Positions 21,801-30,964 of a stretch of DNA of 64,000 nucleotides are shown one piece after another (the first letter of the stretch is position 1; every line of letters begins with the position of its first letter). A program made the position numbers and the translations under genes. Under the pieces are notes generated by a model, which saw only the letters and a list, made by a program, of their open reading frames with translations, was not told the DNA's origin and ran no database searches. The DNA is taken from NCBI GenBank assembly GCA_031763025.1, contig JASSKH010000028.1:2970981-3034980 (forward strand). Reading direction: 5' to 3'. This DNA comes from Macrocystis pyrifera. Taxonomy: Eukaryota; Sar; Phaeophyceae; Laminariales; Laminariaceae.

Positions 21801-22615
21801 CCTGCCGGGGGGCCCTCCAGAGGCTTGCGCAGCGCAACTGACACCGGTCCACTACTAACAATTATATCCCGGCTGAGAACTGCTGTTGAAATCTCGAATG
21901 TGTTGTTGGCAAAGCGCGCAAAGAAGCGGAGACACTCACACATTATACGTACAGCAGTACCAACTTATGATCCAACACACCTACGAGTACGTACCTGTCC
22001 GGGGAAGTCGAAGATGAGGTACTTTTTGTGCAGCCCTTCCAGCCTTTCCATCAACCAGTCCACGTTCTTCTCCAGGTACTCGAGACAGTACACCATGGCC
22101 CCGTTGGGGCCCAGGTCAAACTCTTCCATGACCGTCTGGGGTACAAAGCAAAGTCGCAGCAAGAGATGCAAGTTGCACAGAGCGAAGAGCAGAGAGCGAG
22201 CAGAGCGACCGACATTTAAAACGCTGCCCTTGTCAAAGAAGACGGACCGAGCAAGACAATCCATTCGACGAGGTTTTCCGATCGGCAGGGCTCTATCGTT
22301 GCGCACCTAGTCTCGTGGTCAGTGCACGCACCAAGCAGAGAAGACACACAACACCATACCAGTCAATGGAGAAGAGAAACCATTTGCGGCCTCTCGCTCG
22401 CCACATGGCATCGCTGCTGGTCACACCTCTAGAGAGACGAGCTCCTCGATGTCAACAGCGGGAGTGTAGGGCAGGCCCCCGCCGTGGTTAGCCGGGTCGA
22501 GGTTGATAACAGCTGCGTCTCGGCCGATCGCCTCCAGGTACTGGAACATGCCGAAGCAATACGTTGTCTTGCCGGATCCTGGTGGCCCCACTACAACCTG
22601 TCCGAAGCGCACCAT
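9523..22615 (-). CDS. GPN2: GPN-loop GTPase 2 (GPN2), complete, 6 exons
   Basis: GPN2 GTPases act in the cytoplasm in assembly and nuclear import of RNA polymerase II/III (known family). Minus-strand coding exons are 22615-22427, 22135-21995, 19706-19600, 17411-17324, 12060-11686 and 9840-9523; all are GT-AG and phases join exactly, giving about 405 residues. Visible motifs: P-loop GPPGSGKT (residues 10-17), the family's Gly-Pro-Asn loop LGPNGA (GPN at 72-74), DFPGQ (106-110), [24 protein letters not shown] (G4, about 174-177), and VSFLPLNIQ (about 293-300). Human GPN2 has 310 residues; the excess comes from a Gly/Glu/Arg-rich insert of about 65 residues in exon 5 and a C-terminal tail of about 35 after SVQERYMP. 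A tRNA-Trp gene sits in intron 4. The start shares a short spacer with a divergent gene at 22901. Confidence 0.94.
10140..10560 (-). repeat. Repeat R copy
   Basis: Words such as GGACAGATCAGGACCTAGAT, TTTTATGAGGCGTTGTGCAG and a TCACCCGGAAGCTACCAGAT block match other R copies read on the opposite strand. Boundaries are approximate. Confidence 0.5.
11416..11523. mobile_element. MITE-A copy
   Basis: Ends TATTCCGGGGGACCATAGTA and TACTATGGTCCCCCGTAATA around an A/T core; 108 bp. Confidence 0.8.
11686..12060 (-). CDS. GPN2: GPN2 exon 5 with low-complexity insert
   Basis: 125 codons. [17 protein letters not shown] and [12 protein letters not shown] lead into about 65 residues rich in Gly, Glu, Arg and Ser (purine-rich DNA 11770-11960), then [20 protein letters not shown] resumes the family alignment. 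The frame is open throughout and no good splice sites remove the insert, so it is probably translated. Confidence 0.9.
12805..12900. repeat. MITE-B copy
   Basis: TTCAGAACTGTGGTCTCGTT on the left and ATAACGGGACTGCATTTAAA on the right are inverted; the middle holds AATTCTAAGTACTATCTGTA. Diverged but palindromic. Confidence 0.55.
14040..14620. repeat. 42-bp minisatellite, block a
   Basis: About 14 diverged units of 42 bp, each with ATTGGAATTGTCCAGACAAT followed by TGATTTCGGG. Because 42 is divisible by 3, part stays open on minus as a 14-residue repeat (QFQLIDSTRNQLSG-like); it is not taken as a gene. Confidence 0.75.
14880..15360. repeat. 42-bp minisatellite, block b (inverted)
   Basis: About 11 units of the same repeat in the opposite orientation (ACAATTCCAATTAATAGACA). 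Inverted relative to blocks a and c. Confidence 0.75.
15540..16030. repeat. 42-bp minisatellite, block c
   Basis: About 12 units in the same orientation as block a (AATTGGAATTGTCCGGACAA). Could fold back on block b. Confidence 0.7.
16254..16286 (-). terminator. Pol III T-tract after tRNA-Trp
   Basis: Two T runs (sense strand) flank a CTCTACGTAGAG palindrome directly downstream of the tRNA. The first run of ten or more T is enough to end pol III transcription. Confidence 0.7.
16287..16358 (-). tRNA. tRNA-Trp (CCA)
   Basis: A 72-nt cloverleaf read on minus. The acceptor stem GGACCCA pairs with TGGGTTC and the discriminator is A. The D stem is GCGC with ACGC (one mismatch). The anticodon loop TTCCAGT has CCA flanked by T33 and G37, and the T arm is GGGAG-TTCGAAT-CTCCC. 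The last anticodon stem pair (A.C) is mismatched. No intron. A run of T on the sense strand follows at once (plus 16276-16286), the pol III terminator. It lies within GPN2 intron 4 on the same strand as GPN2. Confidence 0.93.
17053..17164. mobile_element. MITE-A copy
   Basis: GGGGGGGCATAGTAAATAGG at the left and TATTTACTATGGTCCCCCGA at the right. The outermost TTAC/GTAA is altered to TTTC/GAAA. Confidence 0.75.
17324..17411 (-). CDS. GPN2: GPN2 exon 4
   Basis: One base plus 29 codons: [20 protein letters not shown], then LPHVNVLSK. The acceptor is TTGCAG|A and the donor AAG|GTGAGC. Confidence 0.92.
17412..19599. other. GPN2 intron 3
   Basis: Mostly the 1.17-kb unit (17618-18780). About 19165-19400 has two pieces of a dispersed repeat around ATCCAGCACGGACACTGGGT, also near 26290, 26940, 29820 and 50800. 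No exon seen. Confidence 0.6.
17618..18780. repeat. 1.17-kb unit, single copy
   Basis: Starts CAAGGCGCTTCGCTCCGCGG and ends near GAGAGTGAGATATCTACTGT. The start contains a hairpin GCGGGCGGC...GCCGCCCGC. The same unit, 85-90% alike by eye, forms the array at 46999-49840. No recognisable protein on either strand. Confidence 0.75.
19600..19706 (-). CDS. GPN2: GPN2 exon 3
   Basis: Thirty-five codons plus two bases: [20 protein letters not shown] then [15 protein letters not shown]. The acceptor is TACAG|GTG and the donor GG|GTGAGA. It follows DFPGQ as in other GPN proteins (PGQVEL). Confidence 0.92.
19735..19870. repeat. Imperfect CAG/AGCAGC trinucleotide tract
   Basis: Runs of AGCAGCAGC broken by GTGTCATGGGCAGCA, which is itself repeated three times. 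Next to GPN2 exon 3 on its upstream side. Confidence 0.7.
20320..20600. repeat. Repeat R copy
   Basis: GGACAAATCATGATCTATCT, TCACCCGGCAACATGAGCTA and a final GATGATCTGTCCGAGGTGTG are the R signature words. Confidence 0.6.
20630..20900. repeat. Repeat R copy (second)
   Basis: Shares CCACCCAGCAACATGAGCTA and the GATCATACCTGGTATA segment with the copy just upstream. Diverged. Confidence 0.5.
21535..21643. mobile_element. MITE-A copy
   Basis: TATTACGGGGGTCCATAGTT at the left and ACTATAGACCCCCGTAATA at the right; 109 bp, near-perfect inverted ends. Confidence 0.85.
21995..22135 (-). CDS. GPN2: GPN2 exon 2 (GPN loop and G3)
   Basis: Forty-seven codons with [18 protein letters not shown] (GPN insertion, dimer contacts) and IFDFPGQ. 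The acceptor is CCCCAG|ACG and the donor CAG|GTACGT. Confidence 0.94.
22427..22615 (-). CDS. GPN2: GPN2 exon 1 (P-loop)
   Basis: Sixty-three codons beginning [20 protein letters not shown]. It includes [14 protein letters not shown], where most family members have NLDPANE with fewer glycines. The donor is GAG|GTGTGA. The start Met fits the usual length before the P-loop. Confidence 0.93.
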
Positions 22616-22900
22616 GTGTCCGTGGTCCGTGGCGGCGAGTGCAGAGCGAAATGCACAGCAGAGAGTGCTGTCGTTGCTGTCCAAAATCAAACCCTAACAA
22701 GGAAAATGAGGGTTTGCACACAGCTGTCAGAGGCATGTTGGTCCGTTTTTTCTCAACGCGTCCATAGATCGTATCCTTGCTCAATGCCATCCCACCATCT
22801 GTATCCTTCGCTCTGGGGTTAGTCTATTCCACTGTACAGCTCTAGGCGACGGTAGGGGCATTGGCACCATACCGGGAGACCCTGAATCACCAACAACCTA
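22616..22900. promoter_or_regulatory. Candidate bidirectional promoter
   Basis: 285 bp between the divergent start codons of GPN2 (minus) and the gene at 22901 (plus). No TATA box or known element identified; the call rests on the arrangement only. Confidence 0.4.
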
Positions 22901-23560
22901 ATGCAGTCGCTCAAAGACCTGCGCAAGGCAAGCGCAGCAGCAGTGCGACAGCGCAGTAGAACAGGAGGCGCCGCAGGATCCGAGCTTCCGTCCAGTGTCG
23001 AACTCGGAGAAGCTCCGGGGCCCACTGCGGCGACGACAACGAGCGCTGCAGTGGGGGTGCCACGAGTGGGGCGGACGCTCGCGCCACTCACCTCCGCGGG
23101 CTCCCTTGTCCAGGGCACCAGCCGAGGCGATCCGAGCTCCGATGTTGCGTCCAATAAACGTGACGACGCACTTCAGGAAGACCGAGAGACGCGCAGACGG
23201 AGACGGAGACGCAGGCGCGATAGAGAACACCGTCATGATGACAGCAGTCACGGCGTGGACGAAGACGCGGCGGCTGTTTCAGTTGCATCCACGGCGGTGG
23301 TGGGCGAAGAAGGTTCCGCTATTATCCCTGCTGGGGAGGGAGGGTCAGGGTTTCGTGGAGGTGGTTTTGCTGACAGGAGAAGCGAGGAAGAGACGAGTCG
23401 CGAGCGGGCTGCAGAAGAGGAAGACGCCCTTGACGAGAACGCGACCGGACCTGGGCCTCCTCTCAGCGCGCGCGGCTTGCCTCCTCAAGAAAGGCCGGTC
23501 AAGAAGCTCTCCCCGTTGGAGGCCAGACGAGCCCGCATCGAGCAGCAGAAGCGAGAAGAG
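22901..23560 (+). CDS. Unknown gene, exon 1
   Basis: 220 codons, open from the first ATG after an in-frame stop. The frame continues only 16 codons past the proposed donor before a stop, consistent with splicing there. Confidence 0.5.
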
Positions 23561-24881
23561 GTGGGGTACGGCGCCCCTATCCTCCGTGCGTCCTGTAATA
23601 GCTCCTAAGAAATTGTGTCATTTTTCCATTTTCCCTCTCTCAATCAAAGAGTTTGGTCGAACCGTGTGTACTCCGTACTGGTTGAACGTTGACATGCTGT
23701 CCCGTGTGAAGCTTGCACACCTCGGGCAGATCATCGATTTCCACTTGATGATCTACATGTAGATATCCCAGGGGAGTTACCGGTACTGTACTTTCCGGAT
23801 CTGTATGGCCTAGCTCATGTTGCCGGGTGAGAGCGGTGTATTCTGCCTGATCTCCCGTAGCGCACGTTTCCTTGGGTTGTATCTGTACTATATACTGTTT
23901 ATTAATAATACAGTAGATGGTCTATCTGATGATATATCTATGCACTACAGATGCTGCACAACCTCTCACGACGGCAGGCGAGGAACTAGATGATATATCT
24001 GATTATCCATCTGTATAGATGATTTGTCCGAGGTATGGAAGCTTGCACTATGCACAGAGTCCCTGTCGGCCGTGTAGACGCTCGTTTATCTTAGCTGGGC
24101 CCCCAACAACCTCGTGTGTAGACCTGTCAATCGCTGCCGCGTAAACCCCCAACACCAACCTGTGTGTACAATTTCGTTTGCCGTTGCGGAAAAGACCGAG
24201 CGTGCAGCCGGGGCATCTGCCGAGACGCTGCAGGCGGACGCATCGCGCATGTCGTCTGACGGCTACGGGGGAGCCAGGGAAGGGCCAAGAATGGCGCTTG
24301 GAATGAGGAGCGATTCCGGGCGGGCGAGCAATAAGGCAGACGGCGATGATCGTTCTAGCGCCGCCGGATACTCTGACAGCTCGCGCAGAGATCTCGGGAG
24401 CAATCGCACCACCGTTGCCGAGAGAAAAGGAATCGACGCTCGTGATGCTTTGGATCGTGGAAATCAGGAGGAAAAGGGGGTCGCGGTGGGCCTTGGAAAC
24501 GAGAGTAAGGAGAGGATGCGCGACAAGAGAGACGAGCACCACGCTGAGCAGGACCCGCTCATTCCCGATGCAGCTGCAAGCAGCAAACCCGGAAACTACG
24601 ATGATGCAGCAGAGCATATAGAGAGTACGGGCCCGGTCGTTGGGATAGGGATAGCAAGAGGAGGGAGTAGTGAGCCTGCAGGAGGAGGGGAAGACGACCT
24701 CGAAGATTCGGCGGACGGTCGGTTCAAGGGCATGCGAAGTCGCATGAAGAAGGCCAGTCAAGGTCTGATTAACAAAAGCCCGACGTTTCGACGGATGTCA
24801 GCCGAGGGCAAAGCTCGTTTGGGCGGTGCACGATCCAAAAACACGGAGGATGAACCGGAGGGGGGCGGGGGGGGGGATTAA
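22901..24881 (+). CDS. Charged, disordered protein of unknown function, 2 exons
   Basis: Exons 22901-23560 and 24195-24881 join in phase 0 (donor GAG|GTGGGG, acceptor AAAAG|ACC) to give about 448 residues. An in-frame TGA at 22883-22885 supports the ATG at 22901. No domain is recognised. Visible features: Ala/Ser/Gly-rich N-terminus, nine arginines in a row (about residues 98-106), a Glu-rich segment, KKLSPLEARRARIEQQKREE (probable helix) before the splice, then a long polar region and a basic stretch near the end (GMRSRMKKASQGLINKSP, FRRMSAEGKARL) and a Gly-rich tail. Strong GC-rich third positions over a long open frame argue for a real gene, but composition alone does not prove it. Divergent from GPN2. 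Confidence 0.5.
23716..24045. repeat. Repeat R copy in the intron of the unknown gene
   Basis: Begins GCACACCTCGGGCAGATCAT and ends GATTTGTCCGAGGTATGG. It contains TAGCTCATGTTGCCGGGTGA. It fills most of the 634-bp intron. Confidence 0.65.
24195..24881 (+). CDS. Unknown gene, exon 2 (last)
   Basis: 228 codons and a TAA stop. The acceptor has a modest pyrimidine context (TTTGCCGTTGCGGAAAAG). Confidence 0.45.
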   Translation, partial: TERAAGASAETLQADASRMSSDGYGGAREGPRMALGMRSDSGRASNKADGDDRSSAAGYSDSSRRDLGSNRTTVAERKGIDARDALDRGNQEEKGVAVGLGNESKERMRDKRDEHHAEQDPLIPDAAASSKPGNYDDAAEHIESTGPVVGIGIARGGSSEPAGGGEDDLEDSADGRFKGMRSRMKKASQGLINKSPTFRRMSAEGKARLGGARSKNTEDEPEGGGGGD

Positions 24882-25906
24882 GGAGACTGCGCCGGACACC
24901 GCGGCGGGCATAGACGGTGCGCGCGAGGTCGGTGGAAACACCAACGGAAACCGAGCAAGTAGGGGTGGCCTGTCGCAAAATCAAGAGCGCTCGGATACCG
25001 AAAGGTGCGCGGCGTTGCTGTGTTTTATTGTCGCCGTGAGGCCATTGAACACGCTCACGGGAGGGATTGCGCATTGTGAACCCCGCTTTACTACTGCAAA
25101 AAAAAACAAAAAAACTACCTTTCATTTCGAGTAAGTTTGTCCCTAACACGAAGATGGATGTAGTTCGTTCAGTTGCAACGGTGAAATTTTGAAAATGTTG
25201 TTGACTTAACAACATCGTATCGATAGTGTCGCGCGCACGCGTGCGGGATAGCCATGTCGCGCACAGCAGTATCATATCGTGCAGCAAAGATCGTTTGTTG
25301 TGGAAAGAGAATCGATCACGCACGCCAGAAACTCTCACAGCGCGCCGCATACACCAGTTCGATCTGCCGTAGCCGAAAGAATCTGCTTGTTTTTATCAGT
25401 GGCAATATCCGAGAATGCAGACGTGCAGGAGCAACGCATGTTTTCACCTATATATGTGGCACGCGTTTACTTTGTGCGTTTAATGCTCCCGCACAAGTTT
25501 GTCTCTACAGTGGTGGTGCTTTGCAGCGGGCTCCTCTGCCCTAATGTTGTCAATGCTTCTGCAATGTCAGCTCTACAGCAGTCGTACTTGGTGGTACCTA
25601 GTGGCGGATTCCTCTGCCCACCCAGGAATCAACGGTATTCTCTCTCTTCTTGCGAAAACGTCCATGTGATAATCGCTTTGATCCTACGTAATGCTTAACA
25701 CTATGGTACAGTATCGCGCTATGCTAGCCAGACGCTTGCGGTTGGTGACTTGCGGCAAGCTTACGTGAAACACTGTACAGCGTCCTCGGCAGCCACTATC
25801 GCACCAATCAAAGTCGAAGCATCCTCTACGTCCATGCATAGAATGATACGCAAACTACTACTATCTTCAGTGTTAGATGTACACAGCCACCGCTTTAGCA
25901 AACAGC

Positions 25907-26015
25907 TATTACGGGGGTCTATAGTTAACAGGACCTATGGCGTACATAAAAACCTATATATTTAGGTATTTTTACTAACAATATTTGGTCCTGTTAACTA
26001 TGGACCCCCGTAATA
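25907..26015. mobile_element. MITE-A copy
   Basis: TATTACGGGGGTCTATAGTT and AACTATGGACCCCCGTAATA at the ends; 109 bp. Confidence 0.85.
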
Positions 26016-27211
26016 GCTCTGGGGGGTATGGCGTGTCTCTAACACAAGCATGTTTTTCGGTTCGATCCCCCCCCCCCCACCAGGCGGCCAGGACCTCCCC
26101 CTTGCGCACTGTCGGTGTCAAACAGTCCTTGAGGAAAGACTAACAATATAGCACACCATTAGGCGTACCGAATTGAGAGGTTGTCGACATATTGTGGGCT
26201 TTGTATTGTGCAATGTCTCCACAAAGACTTTTTTTACCGCTATATCTCTGTGGCGTAGCTTTGTGACCACAGAACTTGTATCTCTTCTAGGATTGTAGAA
26301 TCAGCACGGACACTAGTCGGGCTGGATGCCGACGGGTAGAAAGAACGGTTTAATGTGAAGAACACACACACATTGTACAGGGGGGGGGGGGGGGGGGCGG
26401 CCATCTGTTCATCGCAATTCTTGGTCTGCCATGATCAGTGAGCTAGCAGCCAGCGCTGACTGTCAGCTCAGTGGCTATGGTGTATATCTAACATTCATGA
26501 CGTCCAGGCCCTATGGTTGTGAATTTCCCCGATACTTATTCGGTTCCCGCTATTAAATAGCACGGCAGCTTGATCTCAAAGTAATACCACACTCCACGAA
26601 AACAGTTGTGTGTCTACTAGTGCCTTGTACTTGTGCGTAGGCCATAGCGGATCGAATCGAATCGAATCAACGTTTTGAAAGGAAACCGATTGCAAATGCT
26701 ACGCGTTGAAAGGAAGCCGACCACTTTTGATACGCGTTTTGGTTCTGGCACAATTCGGATACATCTGTACACATACTCTGTTTCTTTCGTTTTCTCTCTT
26801 TCATAGAATGTGTATGTCGTGCCTGTCGTATCCAGTACGAGGACATGTCATTGCATTGCCTACTCTGCGTACTGCATCACAATGTACTATCTCTTTGGCG
26901 TAGTTTTGTGGCCTCAGAGCTTGTAGCTTTCTAGGATTGAAGAATCGGCACGGACATTGGACATTGGTTGTGCTGGATGTCGACGGGTAGAAAAAACGGT
27001 TTGAAGTGAAGAACACGCACCTAGGTACTGGATCGACGTTGCACGCTATCAGTTCATTTCGCATGCCCCCCCCTCCTCTATAGTATTTGTTTCCAGGCAA
27101 CCTGAAGCAACTCGGACCGCTGTCAGTCCAACTAGTGTGCAACCCTCCCTCCCCCCCACGTTTTTTCCCAGCAACCTGGAAAAGCTTTGGACGATATCAC
27201 TCTAGTTCATA

Positions 27212-27350
<139 letters not shown>

Positions 27351-27429
27351 TCCATCAATGAATTCAACGCTGTCATCCAGATACAAAAAAGTCCGCCTCA
27401 CAAGCAGATCTTAGCAGCATGCTGCTCAC

Positions 27430-28052
27430 CCTTCACCCTTCGTGTGATTCGCCGGAAACCTCATGGCGCTTCGCACGTGGTGCAAACAATGTCTGCCTGA
27501 TCGGTTTCAAACAACGACGTGCTCCGTCCCGGCATTGCAGGGATGCGAGGGTCTACGGCCATACGATTACGGTCATGCATTACATGGGTACACCTCCCCC
27601 CCCCCCCCCCATTTCATACTCCGTCTCAAAAGGGATGCGTGGCCAATGGTCAAACGTCTGAGGCAAGCAACTAATGAGTACGTCCTCGCCCCAGTTTGTC
27701 CCAGAAATCTCCAGCAACTTTCAGTGAATGCTCTCAGCCCAACAATGTATGCCCCCCCCCACCCGACGTGCTCCGTCCCGGCATTGTAGGGATGCGAGGG
27801 TCTATGGTCATACGACTACGGCCATGCATGATAATGAGTACACCCCGCCCCCCCCCCCCCCCCCCCCGGTAGGATGCAGCTCACCCTCCATGCGACTCGC
27901 CGAACACCCCACGGCGCTTCACGTTTGGTGCAAGCAACGTCTGCCTGGTCGGTGAAAACCCGACGTGCTCCGTTCCGAGATTTGTAGGGATGCGAGGGTC
28001 TATGGCATTACGAATACGGCTATGCATGACATGAGTACCCCCCCCCCCCCCC
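27430..28052 (+). repeat. Repeat P, three copies each followed by poly-C
   Basis: Units near 27430-27611, 27760-27868 and 27885-28052 share CGACGTGCTCCGTCCCGGCA, TAGGGATGCGAGGGTCTATG and GGCCATGCATGA. Each runs through GAGTACACC or the like into a C run of 14-20. Other copies: 37925, 54180, 55535, 56225, 57545 and 61505. Confidence 0.7.
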
Positions 28053-28437
28053 GCCCATTTTGTCCCAGCACCTTGAGGCAAGTTTCAAAGAATGCTATCA
28101 GCCCAATTCATGGATAGGACATAGGTAAAACGTTTCTATATAATATACGGAAAAAAAACGTGTTGAACGCCCCAAGTGTTGGAGGTGCCTCTAGTAGGAG
28201 TAGGAACGGTGCACCGTCGCGAAAGGGACGCGTGATCGATGGTCGAAATACTGAAGCAACAAAACGAGCCCGCGCCCACCTCGTCCCATCAACCTGCAGT
28301 AACTTCAAGAAAACCTACCCAATTGATGTACCCTGGGGTAGAAAAGATTGTTCTGAGTATCGGGTTTCAACCTGCCCCCCCCCCCGCCCCGGCTGCCCCC
28401 CCGACTTTATGTTAGCAACGGAAGCGTCCTCTCTCCG

Positions 28438-28578
28438 ATGGTGAGCGAGTCGGAGAACGGCGAGGTGGACGGTCATGGCGACAGCGGAGATGCCGGCAAT
28501 GCACGTGGCAAGGGGCGGAAGAAGAACTGGCGGCGGAAAAAGGCTCCGGCAGAAGCAACGGCAGATGGCAATACTGAG
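28438..28578 (+). CDS. Candidate exon A of an unrecognised gene
   Basis: Forty-seven codons from an ATG, acidic then strongly basic (GRKKNWRRKK). It would end at GAG|GCAAGT, a good GC-type donor, in phase 0 with candidate exon B. No domain recognised; it could equally be a chance open frame. Confidence 0.3.
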
Positions 28579-28678
28579 GCAAGTCTGTCTGTGTACTACA
28601 AAACGCCCATGCAGAACAATCGGCCCTAGTTTAATCGTATCATAGACTTGCTGCTATAGTCCCTAAGGGGCTACCCTT

Positions 28679-28862
28679 TGACGTATTTCTGGGTAGATGG
28701 CTACAACACATAGCGGCAAGGTACCTGCGGCGTATATACGCTGAACGGTGGGCCCTGTTATCATTGTTGCATGACGTATTTCTGGGTAGATGGCTACAAC
28801 ACATAGCGGCAAGGTACCTGCGGCGTATATACGCTAAACGTGGGCCCTGTTATCATTGTTGC
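28679..28862. repeat. Direct tandem duplication, about 88 bp
   Basis: GACGTATTTCTGGGTAGATG through CATTGTTGC occurs twice head-to-tail with two differences. Recent by similarity. Confidence 0.9.
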
Positions 28863-29194
28863 ACTTGCCAGAGTTATTTTCCAAACGAATTTCTCCAGCA
28901 TCAAGATTGTCTAGAGTTATTTCCAAACGAATTTCTGTGGCATCAAGCTTAGCTACGCTTATCTACGCTTATCTACGTACTACGTACCGTTGTGTAGCTG
29001 CCAAAAAAAAAACGCCCCACTAGATTACAGTCGTACAGGACACCAACCGCAGTTCAGGCAAGAACAGAACAAACGACCCACGGGCTGGACATCACGTTTG
29101 AGACTGGGTACGTTCCACAGTAAGTTCGTAACGACTCTAGAATTTCTTATGCTCCCACGAATCACAGGCCGCTTTTTTTGGTGTTAGTACCAGG

Positions 29195-29480
29195 ACTGGG
29201 CACTGGCACAGTATGTACTACTGTAGCAGTAGTAGTCTACTGCCACTGCCAGCGGTAATCTACTGATTGACCTGGCCAGTAGAATCGCCAGTAGTTTTAT
29301 ATTTCGTACGTCCAAGAAACACGCTACCTGGTATATTACAGTACGGAAACCCACAAAATGCGTTTCGGGAGGAGAGGGGAGAGAGGAGAGACAGTGTACT
29401 GCTGCAATCCAGTATACTGATTGATTTTGACGACAGTAGAAACGCTACTGGCAGAGCCAGCCAGTGCCCAGCCCTAGCTA
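29195..29480. mobile_element. Inverted-repeat element (GGGCACTGG ends)
   Basis: Begins CTGGGCACTGGC and ends GCCAGTGCCCAG. It carries ACTACTGTAGCAGTAGTAG and GGAGGAGAGGGGAGAGAGGA. A related copy in reverse orientation is at about 53273-53513. Confidence 0.6.
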
Positions 29481-29566
29481 TTACCGTATAACACACGTGT
29501 GATAAGACAACACAGCCCCTGGGACGATTTTCCGAGCTGAGTTTCTCCAAACCATGCATTAACCCC

Positions 29567-29648
29567 TTTAGTGCCGCAGTCCCGATTTGGGGACAAAAAA
29601 GTCTAATTCCAAGTGATTTGTCCCCAAAACGGGACTGCGGTACTAAGG
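29567..29648. repeat. MITE-B copy
   Basis: TAGTGCCGCAGTCCCGATTT and AAAACGGGACTGCGGTACTA are inverted repeats around a short middle. Confidence 0.7.
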
Positions 29649-30228
29649 TATACGTAACGAAAACGACGGATTTTTTGGGGCGTCTCGACAAGATATTTCC
29701 ATGGGCGAATCACTCGGCGTTTGCATCTTTTTTCCCCTGTGTCAAGGAAAATCGGCTTCGAAAAAAAAATCCGAAGCGGTGTGTGGGGGTGAATATGGAG
29801 CGCGTATGCTTGTGTCCTTCACGTTAAACCGTTCCTTCTACCCGTCGACATCCAGCACAACCAGTGTCCGTGCCGATTTTTACAATCCCTTCTTACTAGT
29901 AGAGGGTTACAAGTTCTTCTGTGGCTACAAAACTCCCCCATAGAGATACTACATCGTTGCTACTTATGCGGTAAGCTGAGTAGACATCAGAAGTGCAATG
30001 CCATGTCATCATGCTGGATACGACAGGCACGACATACACATTCTATGAAAGAGAGAAAACGAAAGAAAGCAAAGAAAAACGGAAAAAAAAAGTTAAAAGT
30101 CGAAAGCGTTTACGCACTCTTACGTATCAAAACACTACAGTAGTACCAGTGTCCCGGCTGGAAAAAAAAAACAATTTGACTCGTTTTGCTGTGTTGGGCG
30201 TCGCTCTGTGCTCCTTTTCTCGGAGCAG

Positions 30229-30360
30229 GGGGAGGTAACTTTGGGCCACGTGGTGGACAGAAAAATGCGGGAGATGGGCTACATCCGAAAGCCCGCCATC
30301 GAAAACCTCAAGAACCGTCGGGCCTTGAGGGACAGAGTAGCAGCGGAGGGGGCGCCCGAG
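30229..30360 (+). CDS. Candidate exon B of an unrecognised gene
   Basis: Forty-four codons between GGAGCAG and GAG|GTGAGA, phase 0 at both ends: GHVVDRKMREMGYIRKPAIE then NLKNRRALRDRVAAEG, a charged helix-like segment. Coding-like codon use and clean splice sites; the family is not recognised. Confidence 0.4.
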
Positions 30361-30564
30361 GTGAGACATAGTAGTGCCATTTTTTTCTCTGATGTTCTTC
30401 ACTTGATTGAGAGACCAACGATTTCGAGAAGAGGTGAAAGCTAAGCCCTCGACACGCTATCGCACGAGCTTCATCTAATATTTATAAGCATCTATCATAC
30501 CGGGAAGCTCCTCAGTTGCAACCCCTAATTGCAATCCCTAATTACAACCCCTTCTTGCAACCCC

Positions 30565-30672
30565 TATTACCGGGGACCATAGTAAAGAGGACCTACGGCA
30601 CACACAAAAACCTATATATTTTCCAATTTTTACGAACAGTATTGGTCCTGTTTACTATGGTCCCCCGTAATA
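30565..30672. mobile_element. MITE-A copy
   Basis: TATTACCGGGGACCATAGTA and TACTATGGTCCCCCGTAATA ends; sits in the CCCCTAATTGCAA array. Confidence 0.85.
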
Positions 30673-30856
30673 GCTGCAAGCTCTAACTGTTACTTCAACC
30701 CCTAATTGCAATATCTAACTGTAACCCCTGATTGCAACCCCGTAGTGCAACCGGTGACTGTAGCCCCTAGTTGCAAGCCCTAATCAACCCCTAGTTTCAA
30801 TCCCTAATTGTAACCCCTCATTGCAAACCCTGATAGCAATACCCAATTGCAACCCC

Positions 30857-30964
30857 TATTACGGGGGACCATAGTAAATAGGACCAATATTGTTAGCAAA
30901 AATAGGTAAATATACAGGTTTTCATGTATACCATAGTTCCTGTTAACTATGGACCCCCGTAATA
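30857..30964. mobile_element. MITE-A copy
   Basis: TATTACGGGGGACCATAGTA and AACTATGGACCCCCGTAATA ends; second insertion in the same array. Confidence 0.85.

Larger units (their letters stand above)
19707..21994. other. GPN2 intron 2
   Basis: Holds a CAGCAG-rich stretch (19735-19870), two repeat R copies (about 20320-20600, 20630-20900), a cluster of small GC-rich hairpins (about 21260-21510 and 21650-21830) and a MITE-A (21535-21643). Confidence 0.6.
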
